Assembly (NCBI RefSeq): GCF_001434275.1
Contig: NZ_AZEZ01000076.1
Location: 1 to 45,125, forward strand
DNA: 45,125 nucleotides
Reading direction: 5' to 3'
Source of the DNA: Companilactobacillus mindensis DSM 14500
GTDB taxonomy: Bacteria > Bacillota > Bacilli > Lactobacillales > Lactobacillaceae
Shown: piece after piece, positions 7,304 to 13,159 of the stretch
Layout: each line of letters opens with the position of its first letter
Numbering within the stretch: the first letter of the stretch is position 1
Notes under the pieces: generated by a model
Database searches by the model: none
Told to the model about the DNA's origin: nothing
Seen by the model: the letters and a program-made list of their open reading frames with translations, nothing else
Translations under genes and position numbers: made by a program

Positions 7304-8050
7304 ATGTACCCAATCATTATGTGCGAGGACAATCGCATCCAATTACAACAATTAGACACTTTAGTCGAAAATTATATTCTCTTTCACAGCGACCTCTTCA
7401 AAGTTGAACTACAAGCCAGTCAGCCACAACAAGTTGTTAACTATCTAGACGACTGCGAACCGCAAAATGGCATTTATTTTTTAGATATCGATCTGCAAGC
7501 CGACATAGATGGGATTCAATTAGCCGAAATAATCCGTCAAAAAGATGTTCAAGCCGAAATTATTTTCGTAACGACTCACGACGAGTTGGCCCCACTGACG
7601 CTCAAGCGCAAAGTAGCAGCTCTAGACTTCATTGCCAAGGATCAGCCCTTAGATGACTATCGCCAAGAAATATACGACACGCTCGACTACGCCAAAAAAA
7701 TCATCGATGAGACTCGCACGGTTCAAAAGAAAGGCTTCTCGTTTGAAGTCGGTACGCAAGTATATAATCTCGATAAGTCAGAAGTCATTTTCGTTGAGGC
7801 TTCCGATATTCCCCACCGCTTAAATTTGGAATCCACTAATGGAAAGTTTGAATTCTACGGTAAATTGACCGAACTTGAGGATAAATATCCCTTCTTATTT
7901 CGTATCAGTCGATCATGTCTGATCAATCCGGAAAATATTCAACACGTCGATTTTTCAATTCGAGAAGTTGGTTTTGCGGACGGATCAACGAGAAAGTTCT
8001 CTATCGGCAAATCCAAAAAACTTAAAAACATCATTCAAGCACCCCTTTAA
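7304..8050 (+). CDS. LytTR response regulator (AgrA/PlnC type)
   Basis: A 248-residue response regulator. The receiver domain spans about residues 1-120, with acidic E8-D9, phosphoacceptor D61 (FLDIDL) and a conserved VTTH segment. A LytTR DNA-binding domain spans about 140-245, with FRISRSCLINPENIQ and a basic C-terminus. LytTR regulators of this class bind direct repeats of about 9 bp spaced by 12 bp, which matches the repeats found upstream of several genes here. AAGGAG lies before the ATG. It is the last gene of the kinase operon, followed at once by a terminator. It probably receives phosphate from kinase 2 and activates immunity and FGKK genes. Confidence 0.9.
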   Translation: MYPIIMCEDNRIQLQQLDTLVENYILFHSDLFKVELQASQPQQVVNYLDDCEPQNGIYFLDIDLQADIDGIQLAEIIRQKDVQAEIIFVTTHDELAPLTLKRKVAALDFIAKDQPLDDYRQEIYDTLDYAKKIIDETRTVQKKGFSFEVGTQVYNLDKSEVIFVEASDIPHRLNLESTNGKFEFYGKLTELEDKYPFLFRISRSCLINPENIQHVDFSIREVGFADGSTRKFSIGKSKKLKNIIQAPL

Positions 8051-8080
8051 AGATCATCGTTATAACGGTGATCTTTTTTT
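8050..8080 (+). terminator. Intrinsic terminator of the kinase/regulator operon
   Basis: AGATCATCGTT pairs with AACGGTGATCT (one mismatch around an ATA loop), followed by seven T. Confidence 0.85.
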
Positions 8081-8087
8081 CTTCACA

Positions 8088-8108
8088 TTTGCAACCTTTA
8101 AGTGCGTG
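8088..8108 (+). promoter_or_regulatory. Candidate XRE operator upstream of FGKK paralogue 2
   Basis: TTGCAAC-N3-TAAGTGCGTGC, matching the site upstream of the XRE gene (2681-2701, minus strand). It places the 8194 gene in the putative XRE regulon. Confidence 0.5.
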
Positions 8109-8193
8109 CTTTATAGCCGGCCTCGCACCATACTTTAGTCGTAAAGATATTTTGGACGTCCGATAAAATTCATTCTAAAAGAAGGTTTTTATT

Positions 8194-8781
8194 ATGTTAA
8201 AATTCGGAAAAAAAGTTACTTATAGACCACTATTAGTTGCCTTAGCCTTTGCACTCATTCCTACTGTTGCATTCGCATTTGCCAGTTCAAATCTTGGCTT
8301 GGAAATCGGTGCAGCCGTTTTTCTATTCATTATTTGCGTTTATTATCTGCCAAACTTGCCTTTGATCTTTAGTTATTGGCAAGTCGATGCCGAAGATATT
8401 CAGTATAATGACTTGCACAAATTATCACGTCGTTTGCTTGCCATCTTGTTTCCATTCAAAAATCAACTACTTACGATCCACATAAAAGATATAACATCTA
8501 TCACCATTGATGGTTTAGAAAAACCAGTTGAACAAGCATCTTTCGCTCTGCCATACAGCGTTCCCTATGCCATCATGACGCCGGCTATTTCAATAATCAA
8601 AAATCCTGTCACTTTAACTTTCCAAATGAACGATGGTCAATCAATCGAATTAAACGTCTCCAGAGATTATGCCTACAATAAAAAAGAGACCATAAAGAAA
8701 TTGAATCAATTTATCAATAGCCTCGATGATATTCCTGTGGTTGACCGCAAGAATTCCAAAATCCACTTAACGACTATTTAA
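8194..8781 (+). CDS. FGKK-family two-TM membrane protein (paralogue 2)
   Basis: A 195-residue protein starting MLKFGKKVTYRPLLVAL. Two membrane segments lie at about residues 14-30 and 35-57. The soluble domain carries YWQVDAEDIQYND, AILFPF, an ITSITIDG strand and an IELNVSRDYAYNKKETIKKLN motif. The last motif recurs almost unchanged in the protein at 8883 (LDISRDFVYSRKDTIKKLN). AGAAGG precedes the ATG. The likely promoter region carries the XRE-type motif. The family is unknown to me; the shared layout with the membrane half of the XRE protein suggests the proteins interact or sense the same signal. Confidence 0.75.
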   Translation: MLKFGKKVTYRPLLVALAFALIPTVAFAFASSNLGLEIGAAVFLFIICVYYLPNLPLIFSYWQVDAEDIQYNDLHKLSRRLLAILFPFKNQLLTIHIKDITSITIDGLEKPVEQASFALPYSVPYAIMTPAISIIKNPVTLTFQMNDGQSIELNVSRDYAYNKKETIKKLNQFINSLDDIPVVDRKNSKIHLTTI

Positions 8782-8786
8782 TTTGT

Positions 8787-8837
8787 TTCAGGACAAAATA
8801 TTCTTCATTCAGGATATTTGTAACCGTTTTCCATAAA
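8787..8837 (+). promoter_or_regulatory. Candidate LytTR operator with three direct repeats
   Basis: TTCAGGACA (8787-8795), TTCAGGATA (8808-8816) and TTCCATAAA (8829-8837) are spaced at an exact 21-bp period. A TATGAT -10 candidate follows at about 8851. This is the most regular of the operator sites and precedes FGKK paralogue 3. Confidence 0.65.
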
Positions 8838-8882
8838 ACAGTGCTAGAGTATGATTAACGTTAATTAAAGAAGGCGAAGCTC

Positions 8883-9500
8883 ATGCTCGAATTTGGAAAA
8901 AAAGTTAATTACCGACCATTACTAGTTAGTCTCTTATTCGCACTGCTTGTCGTATCGTTTTTCAACATTTTTCACAACACATTCCTAACCGTTTTGTCTG
9001 GTATCGCCGGGTTCCTACTCATTTTGCTAGTCCATTACTATATGAATTTGCCCCTAGAATTCAAATACTGGCGGACTACTGACGACAGCATTCAATATTC
9101 CGATCTTAACAATTGGAATGACCGCATCTGGGCCATGCTAGTTCCTCCCGCAGCTCGACTCACAACAATCAAGAAACGTGACATTGCTGAAATAACCGTT
9201 AAAGGTGACCTGAATAAGGTTTACAGTACTCCTTCAATGATTCCTTTCAACACTTCCATGGGCATATTCTCCTCAGGGGTTGCTCTGATCAATAACCAGC
9301 ACGTTGTCAGACTCACTTTGAAAAATGACGAGACGATTGATTTGGATATTAGCCGTGATTTCGTATACAGCCGTAAAGATACTATCAAAAAATTGAATCA
9401 ACTATTTAAAGATTTACATGCTTATGGTGTCGAAGGTGACATGCCTAAGATCACCGCTCCAACTCAACTGAGTTCATTGGAAAGAAAACCATCGTTATAA
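8883..9500 (+). CDS. FGKK-family two-TM membrane protein (paralogue 3)
   Basis: A 205-residue paralogue of the 8194 and 1115 proteins: MLEFGKKVNYRPLLVSL, two membrane segments (about 14-30 and 32-52), YWRTTDDSIQYSD, AMLVPP, an IAEITVKG strand and a C-terminal LDISRDFVYSRKDTIKKLN motif. It has an extra 20-residue basic tail. AGAAGG lies 8 bases upstream. It follows paralogue 2 by 101 bp but has its own putative LytTR-controlled promoter, while paralogue 2 carries the XRE motif. The family may therefore connect the two regulators. Function unknown. Confidence 0.75.
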   Translation: MLEFGKKVNYRPLLVSLLFALLVVSFFNIFHNTFLTVLSGIAGFLLILLVHYYMNLPLEFKYWRTTDDSIQYSDLNNWNDRIWAMLVPPAARLTTIKKRDIAEITVKGDLNKVYSTPSMIPFNTSMGIFSSGVALINNQHVVRLTLKNDETIDLDISRDFVYSRKDTIKKLNQLFKDLHAYGVEGDMPKITAPTQLSSLERKPSL

Positions 9501-9503
9501 CGG

Positions 9504-9536
9504 CGGTTCACTGCCGTCTTCCATTCCAGACTAGAG
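9504..9536. repeat. Collapsed type A repeat (core deleted)
   Basis: The sequence GTTCACTGCCGTCTTCCAT runs straight into TCCAGACTAGA. In the full copy at 2980-3147 these two arms are separated by about 140 bp bounded by TTCCAT on both sides. The join is what deletion or precise excision between the two TTCCAT repeats would leave. Confidence 0.65.
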
Positions 9537-9752
9537 GGTTTAAGTATTTTGGGCCTTGGAATATTAATATAGGTAGTTTTATTAAGTATTGAATATTTAT
9601 CAATAAAAATTTAAATTACACAAGAAAAGCCGTAATTCTTAATTAACTTAGGAATTACGGCTTTTCTATATTTAAAATTATATTTATATAATTAATAACT
9701 TTTACTCGAATAATATGCATACCAACCAAACAACGAAAACCCTAGCCTGGAG
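9537..9752. repeat. Linker with hairpin, duplicate of 3148-3372
   Basis: A non-coding stretch matching 3148-3372. Its hairpin at 9624-9666 has a perfect 15-bp stem (GAAAAGCCGTAATTC) around the same 13-base loop as the first copy. Relative to that copy, two stem pairs have changed on both strands. Confidence 0.7.
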
Positions 9753-9892
9753 AGCAAAAGCTGGTGGGCTCAGTAGTGGTTTAATCTTAGTCGGCGTTTT
9801 TCAGCCGGCTTAGATTACTGCCGAGCTTGAAGACAATTTTTAAATTGGCTCCAAGTCGTGCTCACTACGTTCCAGCCCAATCAGCTTTTGAT
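9753..9892 (+). repeat. Structured intergenic repeat, type B (copy 2)
   Basis: Second type B copy. Its inner hairpin (9782-9817) reads TAATCTTAGTCGGC/GCCGGCTTAGATTA. Compared with copy 1 an A-T pair has become G-C on both sides, while the central T-T mismatch is kept. The closing stem has one A-T changed to G-T wobble. Confidence 0.8.
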
Positions 9893-10007
9893 CGGAAGGC
9901 GGTATCCTTCTTCTACCTCAGCTTTTTCATCTTTTGATCGGAAGGCGGTATCCTTCTTCTACCTCAGCTTTTTCATCTTTTGATCGAAAGGCGGCATATT
10001 TCAACGC
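9885..10007 (+). repeat. 46-bp tandem repeat at the end of the type B element
   Basis: Two identical 46-bp units (9885-9930 and 9931-9976), beginning CTTTTGATCGGAAGGCGG, are followed by a partial, diverged third unit. The unit starts inside the right arm of the type B element, so the array grew from the element's end. Confidence 0.85.
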
Positions 10008-10088
10008 TTTTTTCATTATCTTAATATGACACATTACGACTATTAACTTATTTATAATAGATTTATCCTAACAAATGAGGTAACGACA

Positions 10089-10349
10089 ATGGCAAAAACA
10101 ACGCTTTTACAATTAGCTAAAGATTGGCTAGATGGTAAGGTTTCCGATGAAGAAGTTCGCAAGATTGGATCAACAATTGAAATCTTCAAACCCATCGGTC
10201 TGCACGAGAATCTCATCACAGAGCCTGACGTTCAATGGGACTGTAACAACGGCAACAGTTGGTTCGAAGTCGATGCTGATCTATTATCAACGGATAAGAT
10301 GACTTATAGCCAACGTAAAAAATTCGCCTCTCTAGTTCTAAATGAGTAA
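10089..10349 (+). CDS. Hypothetical small acidic protein
   Basis: An 86-residue soluble protein of unknown function. It starts MAKTTLLQLAKDWLDGKVSDEEVRKIG, a helical segment, and contains a PDVQWDCNNGNSWFEVDAD stretch followed by a basic C-terminal helix. No membrane segment or signal peptide. GAGG lies about 9 bases before the ATG. It stands alone, between a type B repeat array and a collapsed type A repeat. Reading frame and ribosome binding site look genuine; no family recognised. Confidence 0.6.
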   Translation: MAKTTLLQLAKDWLDGKVSDEEVRKIGSTIEIFKPIGLHENLITEPDVQWDCNNGNSWFEVDADLLSTDKMTYSQRKKFASLVLNE

Positions 10350-10357
10350 AAAGCTGT

Positions 10358-10393
10358 TTAGTCTGGAACGAATTTCATGGAAGACGGCAGTCA
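10358..10393. repeat. Collapsed type A repeat remnant
   Basis: AGTCTGGAACGAATTTCATGGAAGACGG-type sequence: the two outer arms of the type A element are joined with the whole core missing, as at 9504-9536 but with a slightly different junction. Confidence 0.55.
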
Positions 10394-10400
10394 TAACTCA

Positions 10401-10440
10401 AAAAAAATACTTCTCTTATAATTTAAGAGAAGTATTTTTT
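10401..10440. terminator. Bidirectional terminator between 10089 and 10416 genes
   Basis: AAAATACTTCTCTTA pairs with TAAGAGAAGTATTTT with A- and T-runs on the two sides. It overlaps the last codons of the minus-strand gene. Confidence 0.85.
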
Positions 10441-10766
10441 TCACCTAAAATATCAATTAGTGAATAAGCTGTTTCAAAACTTGTTGTCCGCTTGATGATC
10501 TCCAAAATAGCGGTCCACAGGCGGCTGCTATAATCATTCAAAACTAATTTGTTATCTAATCTTTCTGAATCGATCCGTGAAATAAGTTCTTCGATTTTTT
10601 TGTCGAAAAGTGATCCACAATATTGTTTTTGAACAAGTTCATCCACGGAAGTCTTCAAATATTGCCCGACCTCTTGATTAACGACGGACTCATTGATTTG
10701 TTTATTAAACGAAATTTCGAATTTCACTAATAATGCTAATAATAGTTTCTGTTTAGAATATTCCAT
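10416..10766 (-). CDS. Hypothetical helical protein
   Basis: A 116-residue, apparently all-helical soluble protein, with one Cys in QKQYCGSLFDKKIEELISRI. No family recognised. Its size, helical content and position among immunity genes would fit a bacteriocin immunity protein, but no family signature is visible. A weak GGGTG precedes the ATG at 10766. The terminator hairpin overlaps its 3' end. It is divergent from the small membrane protein at 10891. Confidence 0.55.
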   Translation of the reverse strand: MEYSKQKLLLALLVKFEISFNKQINESVVNQEVGQYLKTSVDELVQKQYCGSLFDKKIEELISRIDSERLDNKLVLNDYSSRLWTAILEIIKRTTSFETAYSLIDILGEKNTSLKL

Positions 10767-10890
10767 TTGTCATTTCACCCATAAACTAATATAACTGATT
10801 TTTAGAATAATAGATACACTTTTTCAGCTTATTGTATGGTGTATAATAAAACGTATACATTTTTAAAATGATATACTTGGAGATTAATCT

Positions 10891-11100
10891 ATGAATAAAC
10901 AATTTTATAAAACAATCAATTTTTGGTACGGCGTAACTATGCTTGTCGTTGGACTCATCTTCATCGATCATTCCGTAAAATCTACTTGGATTTTAGTTGA
11001 TGCCATTTTTATTATTTCTGCCATTGTTTTCTTTCTCTTAGCTTTGTTCCGCAAACCTAAACCTAAGAAAACTGAAGAAGATCGGAATCCACTTTTGTAG
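10891..11100 (+). CDS. Small two-TM membrane protein with basic tail
   Basis: A 69-residue protein with two hydrophobic helices (about residues 9-26 and 30-52) and a charged, Pro/Lys-rich C-terminal tail. GGAG lies 9 bases upstream of the ATG, and a strong terminator follows at once. No family recognised. It sits between two putative immunity or unknown genes on the other strand, like the small membrane proteins at 2712 and 3892. Confidence 0.65.
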   Translation: MNKQFYKTINFWYGVTMLVVGLIFIDHSVKSTWILVDAIFIISAIVFFLLALFRKPKPKKTEEDRNPLL

Positions 11101-11115
11101 GACCGATCTTTTTTT
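11078..11115 (+). terminator. Intrinsic terminator
   Basis: AAGATCGG pairs with CCGATCTT, followed by a run of T. It overlaps the stop codon of the plus-strand gene and ends just before the minus-strand immunity gene. Confidence 0.85.
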
Positions 11116-11397
11116 CTACCAAAATAGTTTCGATATTCCGGTTCCTTTCCAAAAACTGTTAGCATCATTTTTCATTGCTTTGACCAAATCAATAACAGCT
11201 TGTGGGGCCTTATATTCGTGAGTCATTAAGTACATTGATATCGAATTATCCAGTTTCAAGGCCACGCCCTTCATGTCCTTGCCATTAGCTAGATCCTTGT
11301 ATGCCAAAAGCAATCCTTGCTCTAAATCAGCGTCTTTTTTTACTTCTGGATCTTGAGCTGTTTGATCGATCAGATCCATTAATTCTTTTGTTTTCAT
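11116..11397 (-). CDS. Bacteriocin immunity protein, EntA-type
   Basis: A 93-residue protein starting MKTKELMDLIDQTAQDPEV, with helical core and YKAPQAVIDLVKAM before the C-terminus. This matches the length and layout of enterocin A immunity family proteins. The start at 11397 is chosen because GGGGAG lies 7 bases upstream; an in-frame extension to 11436 lacks a site. Upstream (11460-11490) are two CATCTT boxes at 22-bp distance that weakly resemble the LytTR repeats elsewhere. No bacteriocin gene adjacent. Confidence 0.75.
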   Translation of the reverse strand: MKTKELMDLIDQTAQDPEVKKDADLEQGLLLAYKDLANGKDMKGVALKLDNSISMYLMTHEYKAPQAVIDLVKAMKNDANSFWKGTGISKLFW

Positions 11398-11642
11398 TAT
11401 TAAGCTCCCCGTTACTTGATAGCTTAACTTTATCATTACTCGTTCTAGGCGTTCAAAAACATCTTAAACCAGCTATTTTTACATCTTCAGCGTGAAAAGA
11501 AATCGCTTTCTACCTATTATATGGTGTTTCAATCACTTCCATGTTATTATTTATTCTGAAATGAGTTGCGAATGGCGAATTAATCACTCGAGTCATTCCT
11601 ACTCTATTTTTTTCAATTTATGAAAGGATGGTATTTGTTATC
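11398..11642. other. Intergenic region upstream of hflX and the immunity gene
   Basis: About 245 bases without a supported gene. It contains the degenerate direct repeats for the minus-strand immunity gene (11460-11490) and presumably the hflX promoter. I see no clear -35/-10 pair. Confidence 0.4.
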
Positions 11643-11678
11643 ATGCGCTTAAAGATCAATATCATTTCATACAAATAA
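11643..11678 (+). CDS. Possible hflX leader peptide with an R-L-K motif
   Basis: An 11-codon ORF, MRLKINIISYK, ends 48 bases before the hflX start. AAGGA lies about 13 bases upstream, so translation is uncertain. An in-frame ATG at 11628, abutting that site, would extend it by five codons. R-L-K fits the +x+ arrest motif known from macrolide-responsive leader peptides. A stable hairpin follows. The coding status is an inference. Confidence 0.3.
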   Translation: MRLKINIISYK

Positions 11679-11684
11679 TAAAAC

Positions 11685-11713
11685 GGCATTATTACCCTGG
11701 GGTAATGAGTGCC
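11685..11713 (+). promoter_or_regulatory. Hairpin directly before the hflX ribosome binding site
   Basis: GGCATTATTACC pairs with GGTAATGAGTGCC (12 bp with one bulged G, loop CTGG). The AGGAGG of hflX starts 4 bases after it. There is no T-run, so it is not a terminator. It may affect access to the site, together with the leader ORF. Confidence 0.6.
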
Positions 11714-11726
11714 ACCAGGAGGATTT

Positions 11727-13019
11727 ATGAAAGATTCAAAATTAACATTTGAAAAAACACGTGTCATTGTTGCCGGAGTTAGCCACCTACAGCCTGACTT
11801 TGAATACACAATGCAAGAACTCGCCGCCCTAGTCGAAGCCAATAATATGGAAGTGGCTGATACTATTATTCAAAACGCCAATACCGTCAGTGGAGCTACT
11901 TACTTTGGTTCTGGTAAAGTTACCGAGATCAAAGAAATCGCCAACGCCGACGATGTTCAAATCATTGTTTTAAACGATGAATTGACACCTTCACAGATTA
12001 GAAATCTCGAAAAGGAAACCAAATTGAGTTTCATGGATCGAACTGAATTGATTCTACAAGTCTTTTCTAACCGAGCTCAAACTAAACAAGCTAAGCTTCA
12101 AGTTGAAATTGCTAAAATGCAGTATCAACTACCAAGAATTCACCCATCAGGTAACCCACTTGATCAACAATCTGCTTCCGGTGGTTTAGCTAACCGTGGT
12201 GCCGGTGAATCAAAACTAGAATTGGATCGCCGGGTAATTAGAAAACGGATCACTGCTTTACGCAATGAGTTAAAGACGGTTGATCAAACTGTCGATGTTC
12301 AAAGCAAACGTCGTACCAATACTTCTCTACCATTAGTTTCATTAGTTGGTTACACTAACGCTGGGAAGTCAACGACAATGAATGGTATCTTGAATTTCAA
12401 CAAAGAAGATTCTCAAGACCGCAAGGTTTTCGAAAAGAATATGCTCTTCGCTACTCTTGATACCAGTGTTAGAAGAATTGATCTGGCGGATAATTCAAGT
12501 TTCCTACTATCTGATACCGTTGGATTTGTCAGCAAGTTACCTCACAATTTGGTTGAATCATTCAAGACGACTTTGCAAGAAGCTCAAAACGCTGACCTAC
12601 TAATTCAAGTAATTGATGTTTCCGATGAACATTGGCGTAACATGATCGAAGTTACCGAAAAGACCCTGAAGGAAGTCGGTGTTGTCGACAAACCGATGAT
12701 TTACGCTTTTAATAAAGCTGACTTGAAACCAGGCCAACAATTCCCTACTATCGAAGGCGACAATATTTACTACTCCGCTATCGACAAAGATTCAATTGAA
12801 AAATTAGTCGACTTGATCAAAATAAAAGTCTTCAATAATTTTAAAGAGACCACTTTATTGATTCCTTACAACGAACAAAAAGTTGCGGAAGAAATTTTAC
12901 GTAATTCGCAAGTGATCAAAAAAGAGTTCACAAATGATGGTTCCTTGATTACGGCTAATCTAAGTCCTAACGAATTAGAAAAATTTAATAAATATATCCA
13001 AACAGAGATGTCTAATTAA
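11727..13019 (+). CDS. hflX: Ribosome-associated GTPase HflX
   Basis: A 430-residue GTPase of the HflX family, which splits stalled 70S ribosomes and binds the 50S subunit. The N-terminal HflX domain (about 1-110) has the YFGSGKVTEI and LNDELTPSQIRNLE motifs. A coiled-coil linker and the Gly-rich SGGLANRGAGESKLE segment follow, then the G domain: G1 GYTNAGKST, the DTVGFVSKLPHNLVESFKTTL G3 region and NKAD G4. The start at 11727 has AGGAGG 5 bases upstream; an in-frame ATG at 11709 precedes that site. A leader ORF and hairpin lie in the 5' region. Monocistronic, with a terminator after it. Confidence 0.95.
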   Translation: MKDSKLTFEKTRVIVAGVSHLQPDFEYTMQELAALVEANNMEVADTIIQNANTVSGATYFGSGKVTEIKEIANADDVQIIVLNDELTPSQIRNLEKETKLSFMDRTELILQVFSNRAQTKQAKLQVEIAKMQYQLPRIHPSGNPLDQQSASGGLANRGAGESKLELDRRVIRKRITALRNELKTVDQTVDVQSKRRTNTSLPLVSLVGYTNAGKSTTMNGILNFNKEDSQDRKVFEKNMLFATLDTSVRRIDLADNSSFLLSDTVGFVSKLPHNLVESFKTTLQEAQNADLLIQVIDVSDEHWRNMIEVTEKTLKEVGVVDKPMIYAFNKADLKPGQQFPTIEGDNIYYSAIDKDSIEKLVDLIKIKVFNNFKETTLLIPYNEQKVAEEILRNSQVIKKEFTNDGSLITANLSPNELEKFNKYIQTEMSN

Positions 13020-13037
13020 ACAGATATCTCTGTTTTT
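13001..13037 (+). terminator. Intrinsic terminator of hflX
   Basis: AACAGAGAT pairs with ATCTCTGTT, followed by T-rich sequence. The left arm lies in the last codons of hflX. Confidence 0.8.
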
Positions 13038-13077
13038 CTTTGCAATTTGTCCCTATTTGTATTATTATTTTATAAAC

Positions 13078-13138
13078 ATTAGAATTTTTCTAATTAAGGG
13101 TATTCACTTTTAATATTCATTAGTGTATTCTAAGAATA
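13078..13138 (+). promoter_or_regulatory. opp promoter region with two palindromes
   Basis: ATTAGAATTTTTCTAAT (13078-13094) and TATTCTAAGAATA (13126-13138) are perfect inverted repeats sharing the TTCTAA/TTAGAA half. They are possible operators for the opp operon. They do not match the CodY consensus well, so the regulator is unknown. Confidence 0.45.
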
Positions 13139-13159
13139 ATTATTTAGGGAGGATGAACA

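Noticed and set aside
9885-10007. Tandem repeats as a possible CRISPR array
   Set aside because: The 46-bp units follow each other directly with no variable spacers, and no cas genes are present.
3541-10088. Bacteriocin or pheromone precursor genes near the kinases
   Set aside because: I looked in the gaps on both strands and found no short ORF with a ribosome site and a double-glycine or AgrD-like pattern.
13078-13138. CodY box before opp
   Set aside because: The palindromes differ from AATTTTCWGAAAATT at more than half of the positions.
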